The translations under genes were made by a program, and so were the position numbers. Of a stretch of DNA of 36,455 bases, positions 19,277-28,616 are shown piece after piece. Below the pieces are notes generated by a model that ran no database searches, was not told the DNA's origin, and saw only the letters and a list, made by a program, of their open reading frames with translations. The stretch spans positions 1-36,455 of the forward strand of contig QNXS01000035.1 of assembly GCA_003978865.1 (NCBI GenBank), given 5' to 3'. Origin of the DNA: Archaeoglobus sp. Lineage in GTDB: Archaea > Halobacteriota > Archaeoglobi > Archaeoglobales > Archaeoglobaceae. Numbering within the stretch: the stretch's first letter is position 1; the number at the start of each line of letters is the position of its first letter.

Positions 19277-19288
19277 AAAATATATAAA
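19277..19288 (+). promoter_or_regulatory. Putative TATA box for the CODH/ACS operon
   Basis: AAAATATATAAA about 75 nt upstream of the cdhA ATG in an AT-rich intergenic region. Confidence 0.5.
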
Positions 19289-19360
19289 CATGATAAATTT
19301 TAAAAATCAACCCTCAATGCCTCTTTTATCAAGCAATCATTAAACTGATCAGGTGGTTTA

Positions 19361-21766
19361 ATGGGTATTAAAATTGGTAATGGAACGTTTGTAATAGACG
19401 AGTTAAGGAACATTACGATAAAAATAGGTCAAATTGTTGGAGAAGAAGAAATAGAAGAGTTTAAAGAAAAACCAGAGGAATTTACAACACCAAGACCACA
19501 CATACTCGACCTTCGTCACTGGGATAGAAAACTCCTAAGTCGCTACGAGCCGATATACGCTCCTGTTCAGGATTTTTGCAATTTGTGTACAATGGGACCA
19601 TGTGAACTGACAGAAAACAAAAAAGGGGCATGTGGTATAGATCTAAGAACTCAGAAAGCAAGAATGAACACAATAACCTGCCTCATAGGAGCCTCAGCAC
19701 ATGCAGCTCATGCAAGGCATCTAATTCACTACCTCTTAGAGAAGTTTGGAAAGGATCACCCAATAGATCTTGGACCGGATATAGATATAACAGCTCCGAA
19801 CATAATGCTTGTATTTGGTATAAAACCAAAAACTGTGGGGGATCTTAAGAAAGTTTTAGATTACGTTGAGCAGGAGATCGTAAGAGTTCTACACACGGTA
19901 CACACGGGACAGGAAGAGAATTACTTAGATTTTGAATCAAAAGCCCTTCATGCTGGTATGCTCGACCATGTCGCCATGGAAGCTGCAGACATAGCACAGA
20001 TTGCGGCTTTTAACTATCCCAAAGGTGATCCTGAAGCTCCCTTAATTGATGTGGGTTTTGGTGTTCTTGAAGTTAGCAAACCAATCATACTGATCATAGG
20101 TCACAACGTGCTACCTGCAAGAAATGTGGATGATTATCTAAGAGAACACGGGCTTGAAAATGAAGTTGAGATAGCTGGTCTGTGTTGTACTGCAATAGAC
20201 ACCTCCCGTTACGATCCAAAAGCAAAGGTGGTTGGCACTTTAAGTTACCAGTTAAGAGCTATAAGATCGGGAATTCCAGACGTTGTTATAACGGATGAAC
20301 AGTGCATAAGAGCAGATACTTTTAGAGAGAGTGCAAAAATGGGTATACCTCTAATAGCAACTTCAGAGGCGTCGGTTAGAGGGTTGCCTGATAGAACTGA
20401 CGATAACCCAGATACTGTAGTAAATGATCTTGTCTCCGGAAAGGTTAAAGGCGTTCTTATAAGAGATCCAGATAAAGTTGGGGAGATTGCAGTCAGGGTT
20501 GCCATTGAGATGCATGCTAACAAATGCAGAAAGTTTGGCAACGATATTCTGAGAGATGTAGAGAAGTGTATATTTTGTATGAACTGTGTCTTTGCATGCC
20601 CCAGCAACTTAAGAATAGATAAAGCCATGAAATTTGCTAAGAATGGGGATTTCAGGTATTTTGAGAAGATTGAAGATTCATGCATAGCTTGTGGTAAATG
20701 CGAACAAGTATGCCCGGCAGAAATAAGAATAGTTGACGTAATAATGAAAGCGACCCACACTTACATGGTTAAAAAGACCGGTAAAATGAGGGCAGGTAGA
20801 GGCCCCATCAGAGACACTGAAATTAGAAAGGTCGGACAACCAATAGTTATGGGAACGATACCGGGAGTTATAGCTCCAATAGGCTGTCCAAATTATCCAA
20901 AATCAAGAAAAGAGGTTGCAGAGATAATAGAAGAGTTTCTAAAAAGAAAATACATAGTTGTCACGATTGGATGTCATGCAATGGATCTGGGTATGTACAG
21001 AGATGAGGAAGGAAAAAGTCTGTATGAAAAGTATCCCGGTGTCTTCGATTCCGGCGGTTTAGCTAACTGTGGTAGCTGTGTTTCAAGTTCCCACATAACC
21101 GGAGCTGCAATAAAGATAGCAGGCATTTTCGCTCAGAGACCACTCTTAGGAAACTATGCTGAAATAGCAGACTACATACTCCACAGAATTGGTGCTGTTG
21201 GTTTGGCATGGGGACCATATAGCCAGAAGGCGTGGAGCATAGCTATGGGTTTCAACAGACTCGGTATACCCGCTGTTGTTGGTCCACACGGTTCAAAGTA
21301 TAGAAGGGGATTGATTGGGAAGGTGTGGAAGAAGGATGCATGGTACGTCTACGATATAAAAACGAGAAAGAAGATGCAAATAGAACCATGTCCGGACTGT
21401 CTATTTGTTGTAGCTGAAACAAAGGAGGAGGCAATAGTTCAGCTTGCAAGACTTTGCATGAGACCTGCAGACACGTACATGGGCAGACAGATAAAGCTGA
21501 CACACTACTTGGAATTATCTAAGAAGTACTTGGGATGTTTGCCCGATGACTGGCATCTTTATGTAAGAACTGAACTTGATTTGCCTACACGAATGAAAGA
21601 GAAACTCCTGAAATTGCTTGAAGACAGCTATGGATGGAAAATAGACTGGAACAGAAAGAAAATAATTGAGGGTCCTGTAAGAGGTTACGATGCGGGTTTT
21701 AATCCAACGATGGTTGAACAGGTTTACGAGAAATATACCGGAGAGAAGTTAGATGATAAACCTTAA
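19361..21766 (+). CDS. cdhA: CODH/ACS complex alpha subunit (Ni-Fe-S CO dehydrogenase)
   Basis: CNLCTMGPCELTENKKGACGID, two ferredoxin motifs CIFCMNCVFACPS and CIACGKCEQVCPAE, GGLANCGSCVSSSH. Confidence 0.96.
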   Translation: MGIKIGNGTFVIDELRNITIKIGQIVGEEEIEEFKEKPEEFTTPRPHILDLRHWDRKLLSRYEPIYAPVQDFCNLCTMGPCELTENKKGACGIDLRTQKARMNTITCLIGASAHAAHARHLIHYLLEKFGKDHPIDLGPDIDITAPNIMLVFGIKPKTVGDLKKVLDYVEQEIVRVLHTVHTGQEENYLDFESKALHAGMLDHVAMEAADIAQIAAFNYPKGDPEAPLIDVGFGVLEVSKPIILIIGHNVLPARNVDDYLREHGLENEVEIAGLCCTAIDTSRYDPKAKVVGTLSYQLRAIRSGIPDVVITDEQCIRADTFRESAKMGIPLIATSEASVRGLPDRTDDNPDTVVNDLVSGKVKGVLIRDPDKVGEIAVRVAIEMHANKCRKFGNDILRDVEKCIFCMNCVFACPSNLRIDKAMKFAKNGDFRYFEKIEDSCIACGKCEQVCPAEIRIVDVIMKATHTYMVKKTGKMRAGRGPIRDTEIRKVGQPIVMGTIPGVIAPIGCPNYPKSRKEVAEIIEEFLKRKYIVVTIGCHAMDLGMYRDEEGKSLYEKYPGVFDSGGLANCGSCVSSSHITGAAIKIAGIFAQRPLLGNYAEIADYILHRIGAVGLAWGPYSQKAWSIAMGFNRLGIPAVVGPHGSKYRRGLIGKVWKKDAWYVYDIKTRKKMQIEPCPDCLFVVAETKEEAIVQLARLCMRPADTYMGRQIKLTHYLELSKKYLGCLPDDWHLYVRTELDLPTRMKEKLLKLLEDSYGWKIDWNRKKIIEGPVRGYDAGFNPTMVEQVYEKYTGEKLDDKP

Positions 21767-21786
21767 CGATTAAACATATATAATCG
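21767..21786. promoter_or_regulatory. Inverted repeat with embedded TATA-like element upstream of cdhC
   Basis: CGATTA-AACATATA-TAATCG immediately after the cdhA stop codon. Confidence 0.4.
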
Positions 21787-21804
21787 AACGTACAAGGTGA
21801 TAGG

Positions 21805-23331
21805 ATGGCGGAAAGAAGAAAGTTGGAAATTCCGGAAGGTGTTAAAGTCAAAGTTAGTCAGGGAGAGGAATATGACTTTCCCGTTGATGTATCTCCAATG
21901 CATGAAGGAGAAAGAATAAGAAAGGGAGATATGTACGTTGAGCTTGCAGGTCCAAAACAGCCAGGTTTTGAATTGGTTATGGCTCTGCCTGCCGAGGATG
22001 TAGAAGACATGAAAGTAACACTTGTAGGAAAAGACCTTGATGAGCTTGAGGAAGGTAAAGCTTATCCATTTGCCATGATATATTACGTTGCAGGAGAGAA
22101 AATAGACAACGATTTGGAGCCAATAATAGAAAGAAGAAATCATGACTTTCAGAATTACATAGAAGGTGTAATGCATCTCAATCAGAGGTACGATATATGG
22201 ATAAGGGTGGGAAAGAATGCTGTTGAAAAAGGTTTGAAAAGCCTTATAACAGTAGCAAAGGCAGTTATGCTGCTTTTCAAGAATGAGATGCCGTTCATAG
22301 AAAAAGTAGAGGCAGTTTATGCAACTGACAGAGAATTTGTTGAAAAAATGCTTAAAGATGTTGCCATTCCCATATTTGAGGAAAGAGATGCAAGAGTTGA
22401 AGCACTTCATGACGAAGATGTAGAAGAATTTTATTCCTGCACTCTATGCCAGAGTTTTGCTCCCTCGGATGTATGTATAATAAGTCCAGACAGACCGTCT
22501 CTTTGTGGTGCCATAACATGGTTTGACGGTAGAGCTGCGGCAAGAGTTGATCCCGAAGGACCAAACAAACCCGTGCCCAAGGGGGAGTTAATTGATAGTG
22601 TAGGCGGTGAGTATAGTGGAGTTAATGAGTTTGCAAAGACTGAGAGCGGGGGAGTAACTGAAAGAATAAAGCTGCATAGCTTCCTTGAATGTCCTCATCC
22701 GTCCTGCGGATGTTTTGAAGTGATAGGATTCTACATGCCTGAAGTGGACGGGATAGGATGGATTCACAGGGGTTATCCTGAACCGGCTCCAAACGGTTTA
22801 ACGTTCTCAACTATGGCTGGTCAAACCGGCGGTGGTAAACAGGTTGTAGGATTTCTGGGTATAGGTATGAGTTACTTCAGAAGTAAAAAATTCATTCAGG
22901 CTGATGGAGGATGGTACAGAGTTGTGTGGATGCCAAAGGAGCTAAAACAGAAGGTACTAAAATATATACCAGAAGATATGAGAGATAAAATAGCAACTGA
23001 AGAGGATGCAAAAAGCATAGAAGAGCTGAGAGAGTTTTTGAAAAATGTTGACCATCCGGTGGTCAAGGGTGTTGTGAGACCAGTCGATGGAAAAAAGATA
23101 ACTGAAGGATGGGTTGAGGAAAGAGAGGAAGTTGAAGAAAGAGAAGAAGTTAGAGAGATAACTCAGGAAGAAGTTCAACAAACACAGATGCCGTTTCCGG
23201 AATTCCAGCAACTTCAGCAGTTTCAGGTGCCGTACATGCAGTCAGGACCAAAAATAAAGTTAGTGATAAAGAACGCTAACATCACAATAGATAAAATAAT
23301 TGTTAAAAGAAAGGAGGAAAATAAGAAATGA
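21805..23331 (+). CDS. cdhC: CODH/ACS complex beta subunit (acetyl-CoA synthase)
   Basis: SCTLCQSFAPSDVCIISPDRPSLCGAITWFDGRAA; FLECPHPSCGCFEV (A-cluster cysteines); Glu/Gln-rich linker then KIKLVIKNANITIDKIIVKRKE tail. Confidence 0.96.
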   Translation: MAERRKLEIPEGVKVKVSQGEEYDFPVDVSPMHEGERIRKGDMYVELAGPKQPGFELVMALPAEDVEDMKVTLVGKDLDELEEGKAYPFAMIYYVAGEKIDNDLEPIIERRNHDFQNYIEGVMHLNQRYDIWIRVGKNAVEKGLKSLITVAKAVMLLFKNEMPFIEKVEAVYATDREFVEKMLKDVAIPIFEERDARVEALHDEDVEEFYSCTLCQSFAPSDVCIISPDRPSLCGAITWFDGRAAARVDPEGPNKPVPKGELIDSVGGEYSGVNEFAKTESGGVTERIKLHSFLECPHPSCGCFEVIGFYMPEVDGIGWIHRGYPEPAPNGLTFSTMAGQTGGGKQVVGFLGIGMSYFRSKKFIQADGGWYRVVWMPKELKQKVLKYIPEDMRDKIATEEDAKSIEELREFLKNVDHPVVKGVVRPVDGKKITEGWVEEREEVEEREEVREITQEEVQQTQMPFPEFQQLQQFQVPYMQSGPKIKLVIKNANITIDKIIVKRKEENKK

Positions 23332-23417
23332 AGATAATTTTAAGTGGTGCAAATATCTATATCGAAAGTATAAGAATTGAAAAATTACCTGAAAATAAAG
23401 GAGATAAGAAGAGGTGA
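23328..23417 (+). CDS. 29-aa micro-ORF similar to the CdhC C-terminal tail
   Basis: ATGA overlap with the cdhC stop and GTGA overlap with the cooC start; AGGAGG upstream; MKIILSGANIYIESIRIEKLPENKGDKKR. Confidence 0.65.
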   Translation: MKIILSGANIYIESIRIEKLPENKGDKKR

Positions 23418-24187
23418 GATGGATAGTTGTAGTTGCTGTAACAGGTAAAGGTGGTACTGGAAAAACTGTATTTGCTGCAATGCTGATAATGTATTTACAT
23501 AAAAAAGGTAGCTTGCTTGCTGTTGATGCTGATCCTGATTCCAACCTTCCAGAAACACTTGGAGTGGGAAAAGTGGAGAAAACACTGGGTGATATTAAAG
23601 AGCTTTTTCAACACACAAGGGATGAAATTAAAGGAGATAAGGAGGTATGGTTTGAAGCTAAAGTATTTGAAGTTATAAACGAGCTCGATAATTTTGATTT
23701 GCTTGTAATGGGCAGACCGGAGGGGGAGGGATGCTACTGTTACACAAACAACTTGCTCAGGGGAATACTCAGAAAGTTCATGCGACACTACGATTTTGTT
23801 GTAGTTGATTGCGAGGCGGGCTTGGAGCACTTTAGCAGAAAAACAATAGATAGGGCAGACTGCATTATAGTCGTTTCAGATACTTCAAAAAAAGGCTTGA
23901 AGACTGCCAAACGGATATCCGAGCTAATGGATGAGCTTGGTATTAGAGCTAAGAAGGCATTAGTTGGAAACAAAATTACAGATAAAAGAGCGAGAGATAT
24001 AATGATGGAGTTTGCGCTCAGAACAGGTTTTGAGTTTCTTGGAGCATTACCGTACGATGAAAAACTTGTAGAATGCGAGATGCTTGGAGTGAGCCTTAAA
24101 GATTTACCCGAATGTGAATTTAAAAGAGAATTTAATAAAGTATTAAAAAGATTTGAACAGTGGTGTTTAGGTGGTAGTAATGCCTGA
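23414..24187 (+). CDS. cooC: CooC-type Ni-insertion/maturation ATPase
   Basis: VTGKGGTGKTVFAAML deviant P-loop, VDADPDSNLPETLG, GRPEGEGCYCYTNNLLR. Confidence 0.93.
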   Translation: MRWIVVVAVTGKGGTGKTVFAAMLIMYLHKKGSLLAVDADPDSNLPETLGVGKVEKTLGDIKELFQHTRDEIKGDKEVWFEAKVFEVINELDNFDLLVMGRPEGEGCYCYTNNLLRGILRKFMRHYDFVVVDCEAGLEHFSRKTIDRADCIIVVSDTSKKGLKTAKRISELMDELGIRAKKALVGNKITDKRARDIMMEFALRTGFEFLGALPYDEKLVECEMLGVSLKDLPECEFKREFNKVLKRFEQWCLGGSNA

Positions 24188-25502
24188 AGGTAAAATAACT
24201 CTTGAAGATATACTCAAATTGCTATCTAAGTATGAAATTAAGGAGCTTGAAGGTGTTAAAATAGAGGGTGGAGACATAGAAATAGAATTTGAAATGGGTG
24301 CATATCCAAACTTTCAGGCTATAGGCATGGAGCTGGGACTTGCGGCATACCACCTTGCAAGAGTTGCTATGATGCTTGGTTTCCCTGTTCAGCAGTTGTT
24401 TGCCCAGCAACAGCCGGCTTATCCAGCTCAAATACCTCAGGTTCCAACTCAGCTGAAAGAAGAAGAAAAGATTGAGTTAATAGAAAAAAAGTTTGAACCA
24501 TACAGACAGGAGTGGAGCGGATACGTTGAGGAAGTTCAACTTGGAGCTACTCCAAAAGAGGGAGGAACAAGAAAGTATACAATAAAACTTGGTGGAGAGA
24601 AAAGTCTACCATTTTACCTGTTTGATGCCGAACAACCACACCTTCCAAGTATCTCAGTTGATGTATTTGATAGAGCTGTTCCACTTCCCAAGGCTATAAG
24701 AACTCATTACGAGGATGTTATGGGTCATCCGGATGAGTGGGCTAAAAAGGTAATCAAAGATTTTGGAGCTGATGCTGTGACAATTCATCTGATAAGCACT
24801 GATCCACTTCTTGATGATACTCCACCTCACGAAGCAGTCAAAACTGTAGAAGAAGTTCTTCAGGCTGTAAAGTGCCCGATAATAGTGGGAGGTAGCGGAA
24901 ACAAGGAGAAAGATCCGGTTCTACTTGAAAAAGTTGCAGAAGTTGCTGAAGGAGAGAGAGTTCTACTCGCAAGTGCAACTCTTGATACGGACTGGGAAAG
25001 AGTTGGCAGAGCTGCAAAGGAGCATGGACACTGCGTTCTGGCATGGACACAGATGGACATAAACAGCCAGAGAACTCTGAACAGATACTTGCTTAAAAGG
25101 ATTGGTTTGCCAAGAGATAGCTTGGTCATGGATACAACAACAGCTGCACTTGGTTATGGACTTGACTACGCTTATACCAATATGGAAAGAGCCAGGTTAG
25201 CTGCTTTAAAGGGCGATGAAGATTTAGCATTTCCAATTTCCAGTGGCACAACAAATGCGTGGGGTGCCAGAGAGGCGTGGATGAAGGAATCTCCACTTGA
25301 AGGAGACTACTCATGGGGCATGAGAGAACACAGAGGACCGCTCTGGGAGATACTTACAGGATTAACACTATCACTTGCTGGAGTTGACATATTCATGATG
25401 ATGCATCCAGTAAGCGTTGCCGTTTTGAAAGAACTCATTCACACTCTTGGAGGTAAAAAGAAGGAAGTGGAGTATGAAGACTGGATTACCTCCGAACTAT
25501 AG
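24180..25502 (+). CDS. cdhD: CODH/ACS complex delta subunit
   Basis: KYTIKLGGEKSLPFYLFDAEQPHLPSISVDVFD; HEAVKTVEEVLQAVKCPIIVGGSGNKEKDP. Confidence 0.95.
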   Translation: MPEGKITLEDILKLLSKYEIKELEGVKIEGGDIEIEFEMGAYPNFQAIGMELGLAAYHLARVAMMLGFPVQQLFAQQQPAYPAQIPQVPTQLKEEEKIELIEKKFEPYRQEWSGYVEEVQLGATPKEGGTRKYTIKLGGEKSLPFYLFDAEQPHLPSISVDVFDRAVPLPKAIRTHYEDVMGHPDEWAKKVIKDFGADAVTIHLISTDPLLDDTPPHEAVKTVEEVLQAVKCPIIVGGSGNKEKDPVLLEKVAEVAEGERVLLASATLDTDWERVGRAAKEHGHCVLAWTQMDINSQRTLNRYLLKRIGLPRDSLVMDTTTAALGYGLDYAYTNMERARLAALKGDEDLAFPISSGTTNAWGAREAWMKESPLEGDYSWGMREHRGPLWEILTGLTLSLAGVDIFMMMHPVSVAVLKELIHTLGGKKKEVEYEDWITSEL

Positions 25503-25513
25503 GAGGTTAAACT

Positions 25514-26932
25514 ATGAAGGTAAAAAGCCCCCTTGAAATTTACAAGTTGCTTCCCGGCACAAACTGTGGAGAGTGCGGATTTGATACGTGTATGAGTTTT
25601 GCTGCTCACATCTTGGATAGAAGCGCAAAAATTGAGGATTGTAAGCCTCTTATCGAACAGGCAAAAAAGAATGATAAAGCTGCTGAGAAATTAAAAAAAT
25701 TAATAGAAATTACAGCTCCTGAAGTGGATGAGGTTGTAATTGGAAAGGATTTAAAGATTGGTGGAAAGGAAGTCCTGCACAGACATGAACTTACTTTCTT
25801 CAATCCTACAGCTTTATTTTTTGATGTATGTGATACTATGGATGAAAAAACAATTGATGAAAGGTGCAGCCGGGTTGTTGAGTATAAGAAGTTCTATGTC
25901 GGAAAGTATCTAACCCTCGACGGAATAGCTGTTAGATGTACTTCAAACAATCCTGATCAATTTGCAGAAGTGGCTAAAAAGGTCGCTGGTTACGGGAAGC
26001 CAATAATTCTCGTAAGTTTGAATGCTGAGTGTATGGAGAAAGCACTTAAAGCCGTTGGAAGTGATAAACCATTAATTTATGCGGCAACTCCAGAAAACTG
26101 GATGGATTTCCTTAAACTTGCCAAAAAGTACAGTGTTCCTGTGGTTGTAAGGAGTAAAGACCTTAATATGTTAAAAAGTCTGGCAGCAACATTTAAGGCT
26201 CATAAAATATCGGTAGTTCTTGATCCTGTTACGGAACCTGCCGGTAAGGGCTTGCAGAGAACTTTTGAAAGAGTTATTCAAATAAGAAGAACGGCTATTC
26301 TTGGTCAAGATAAAGATATAAACTGCCCGATAATGGTTACACCTATTGCCGCTTGGACAGTCGAAGGAGATGATATTGGAAAAATGTACTGGGAAACTGT
26401 TATCGCTGCCCTTTTTATTGTTAAATACGGAGATATAATGATTATACATAGTGTTGAACCTCACACAATAATGCCTCTTGTAACACTAAGAGAGAACATC
26501 TATACTGATCCAAGAACCCCCGTCCAAGTTGAACCGGGATTAAAAGCTATAAACAACCCTGATAAAAATTCTCCTGTTTTAATAACAACGAACTTTGCTT
26601 TAACGTACTATACAGTTGAGAGTGACCTCCAGAGTTCAGGAGCAAGTGGATGGCTTCTTGTGCTTGACACAGAGGGTTTGGGTGTTGAGGTAAGTGTTGC
26701 AGGAGGGCAGTTCGCACCCGAAAAAGTAAAGCAACTAATGGAGGAAACCAAGATAGCTGAAAAAGTTAATCATCGCTACTTGGTAATTCCGGGACTTGCT
26801 GCAAGACTTCAGGGAGCTTTGGAGGATGAAACCGGATGGAAGATACTTGTAGGTCCTACAGATTCAGGAAGACTTAAAGCATGGTTAGAGCAAAATTGGC
26901 CACCCGGAAGCGGAGTTGAGGTGAAACAGTAA
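25514..26932 (+). CDS. cdhE: CODH/ACS complex gamma subunit (corrinoid iron-sulfur protein)
   Basis: LLPGTNCGECGFDTCMSFAAHI 4Fe-4S motif; VLHRHELTFFNPTALFFDV; SGASGWLLVLDTEGLGVEVSVAGGQFAP. Confidence 0.96.
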   Translation: MKVKSPLEIYKLLPGTNCGECGFDTCMSFAAHILDRSAKIEDCKPLIEQAKKNDKAAEKLKKLIEITAPEVDEVVIGKDLKIGGKEVLHRHELTFFNPTALFFDVCDTMDEKTIDERCSRVVEYKKFYVGKYLTLDGIAVRCTSNNPDQFAEVAKKVAGYGKPIILVSLNAECMEKALKAVGSDKPLIYAATPENWMDFLKLAKKYSVPVVVRSKDLNMLKSLAATFKAHKISVVLDPVTEPAGKGLQRTFERVIQIRRTAILGQDKDINCPIMVTPIAAWTVEGDDIGKMYWETVIAALFIVKYGDIMIIHSVEPHTIMPLVTLRENIYTDPRTPVQVEPGLKAINNPDKNSPVLITTNFALTYYTVESDLQSSGASGWLLVLDTEGLGVEVSVAGGQFAPEKVKQLMEETKIAEKVNHRYLVIPGLAARLQGALEDETGWKILVGPTDSGRLKAWLEQNWPPGSGVEVKQ

Positions 26933-26951
26933 CTGTTAAAGGGTATTAAAA

Positions 26952-27341
26952 ATGATGGTAGATGACAATATCATATATGAAAGGTTTGTACTTTTTAGGG
27001 ATTTTTTCTATGATGGTTATTACTATGTAAACGGTGAAAAGGAGTATGCAGAAAAGTTACTGCCAGAAATTGCAGAGCAACTATCTGTAGATTACGACCC
27101 AAAAGAGTTAGAAAAATCTTTGACAGAATTAGCAAAAAAGATTACCAATGAACAGTTACAGGATTTGTTCGCCAAATATAAACCTGAATGTTGTTCATTA
27201 ACAAGATGTAACAAGGATTTCCTTGGCAGATATTATACATATATAAATGGCTCAGGTAATCTAGAGATAAAGGATAGCAGTGAAAAAGTCAGGAATAAAG
27301 CTATAAATGCGATACAGAATCTTAGTGAGAATGGTATATAA
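26952..27341 (+). CDS. Uncharacterised protein, or N-terminal piece of the following broken ATPase locus
   Basis: Open frame ends in TAA 27339-27341; the same frame stays open through to the ATPase ORF. Confidence 0.4.
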   Translation: MMVDDNIIYERFVLFRDFFYDGYYYVNGEKEYAEKLLPEIAEQLSVDYDPKELEKSLTELAKKITNEQLQDLFAKYKPECCSLTRCNKDFLGRYYTYINGSGNLEIKDSSEKVRNKAINAIQNLSENGI

Positions 27342-27416
27342 TTTTTACATTCAGTCGTTGAATGTTACAAAAAATATAAACCAGAGTATGGTTGCAGACG
27401 TGAAGAATTATACAAA

Positions 27417-28294
27417 ATGATGGTAGAGCTTGGGTATGTACCAAAAAATCCATCATCAAAAACAATATCAGTTTTATCTGGATATGAGATAGTATGCAAA
27501 GATAAACATTCATACTGGATGTCGATGGAGACAGTTCCAGTTGTAGATGAAGTGTTGCATAAATTTTTACATAGTAGTGATACTGAAACAAAAAATAATT
27601 TTCAGGAGACAATCGACAGGGGACCAATAAAAGTGCCAGATAGTATATTTGACCCAATAATTGGATATGACAAATATAAAATGTCAATGCTCAGAGCTTT
27701 GAGAGCAAAAAAACCAGTACATGTATTACTTGTAGGACCACCAGCTTCTGGAAAGACTTTGTTCATGTTACAGATTTCAAAATATGTTGAAGGTGCAGAA
27801 TATTACAGAGGTGAGCAGAAAATTACAAAGACAGGATTAATCGAGTTTATAATTGACAAAAAACCGAGAATATTACTAATAGACGAAATAGCAGAAGTTC
27901 CAAAAAGTGATAGGCATACGCTTCTTGGTATAACTGATACTGGAATTGTTACTGTGCTAAAACATGATACACGTCATAGAATTAAGGTTGAACAAGGGTA
28001 TGGTGTGCAACAACAGAGGAGCATAAACTGAGAGAGGATTTCAAATCTAGATTTGTAATATACAGGTTTAGCAGATATACGAGAAGTGAGTTTATCAATG
28101 TTGTAAAGCGGTATTTACCATTAGAGGAGGGTGTAGATGAAAGCATTGCAGAGTATATAGCTGAAAGTCTTGCACCGTATACTAGAGATATTAGAGATGC
28201 AATACAAATTTCCAGGATGTGCAAAACAAAGGATGAGATAGATGAGGAGATTGAACTACGGTACAGAGGATACGACGATGAGATATTTCAATAA
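27417..28294 (+). pseudogene. AAA+ ATPase interrupted by a frameshift
   Basis: Walker A GPPASGKT, Walker B ILLIDEIAE in frame 0; after about 27992-28004 the coding signal continues in a frame shifted by -1 (..CATTEEHKLREDFKSRFVIYRFSRYTRSEFINVVKRYL..YDDEIFQ*). Confidence 0.7.
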
Positions 28295-28518
28295 TGCAAA
28301 AATAAGCTTGGACATTCAATCTGGCAATAATTATACTTCAAATAGTCAATCTCCTACATCAAAAGATAAGCAATAATACGTTGTGAATTCTTTGAATTTA
28401 TAAAAGTGTTAATATAATATTTATTAAATCTAATGATATTATATTTTAAAATAATGAAAAAGCTTAAATAACGTGATATATTATATATAACAAAAGAATT
28501 ATAAACGGGGCACAAACA

Positions 28519-28582
28519 ACGACGATGATGAGAGGACCCCTCTGAGCTAAAGCCGTGATGAGGGTATTGAGTTCTGAGTCGT
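28519..28582 (+). ncRNA. Box C/D small guide RNA (archaeal sRNA)
   Basis: Terminal stem ACGAC/GTCGT; C box ATGATGA 28525-28531; D' CTGA 28542-28545; C' GTGATGA 28555-28561; 12-nt guide GGGTATTGAGTT; D CTGA 28574-28577. Confidence 0.85.
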
Positions 28583-28616
28583 AATCTATAAATATTTTTT
28601 AAGAGTAACAGATTTT

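Noticed and set aside
23100-23170. EEREEVEEREEVRE repeat in CdhC as a mobile or tandem-repeat element
   Set aside because: It is a short low-complexity linker before the C-terminal tail, as expected between ACS and its tail; not a separate repeat.
27985-28010. Programmed -1 ribosomal frameshifting in the ATPase gene
   Set aside because: No X XXY YYZ slippery heptamer in the 0 frame (GAA CAA GGG TAT GGT GTG CAA) and an additional upstream in-frame stop; a pseudogene or sequencing error is simpler.
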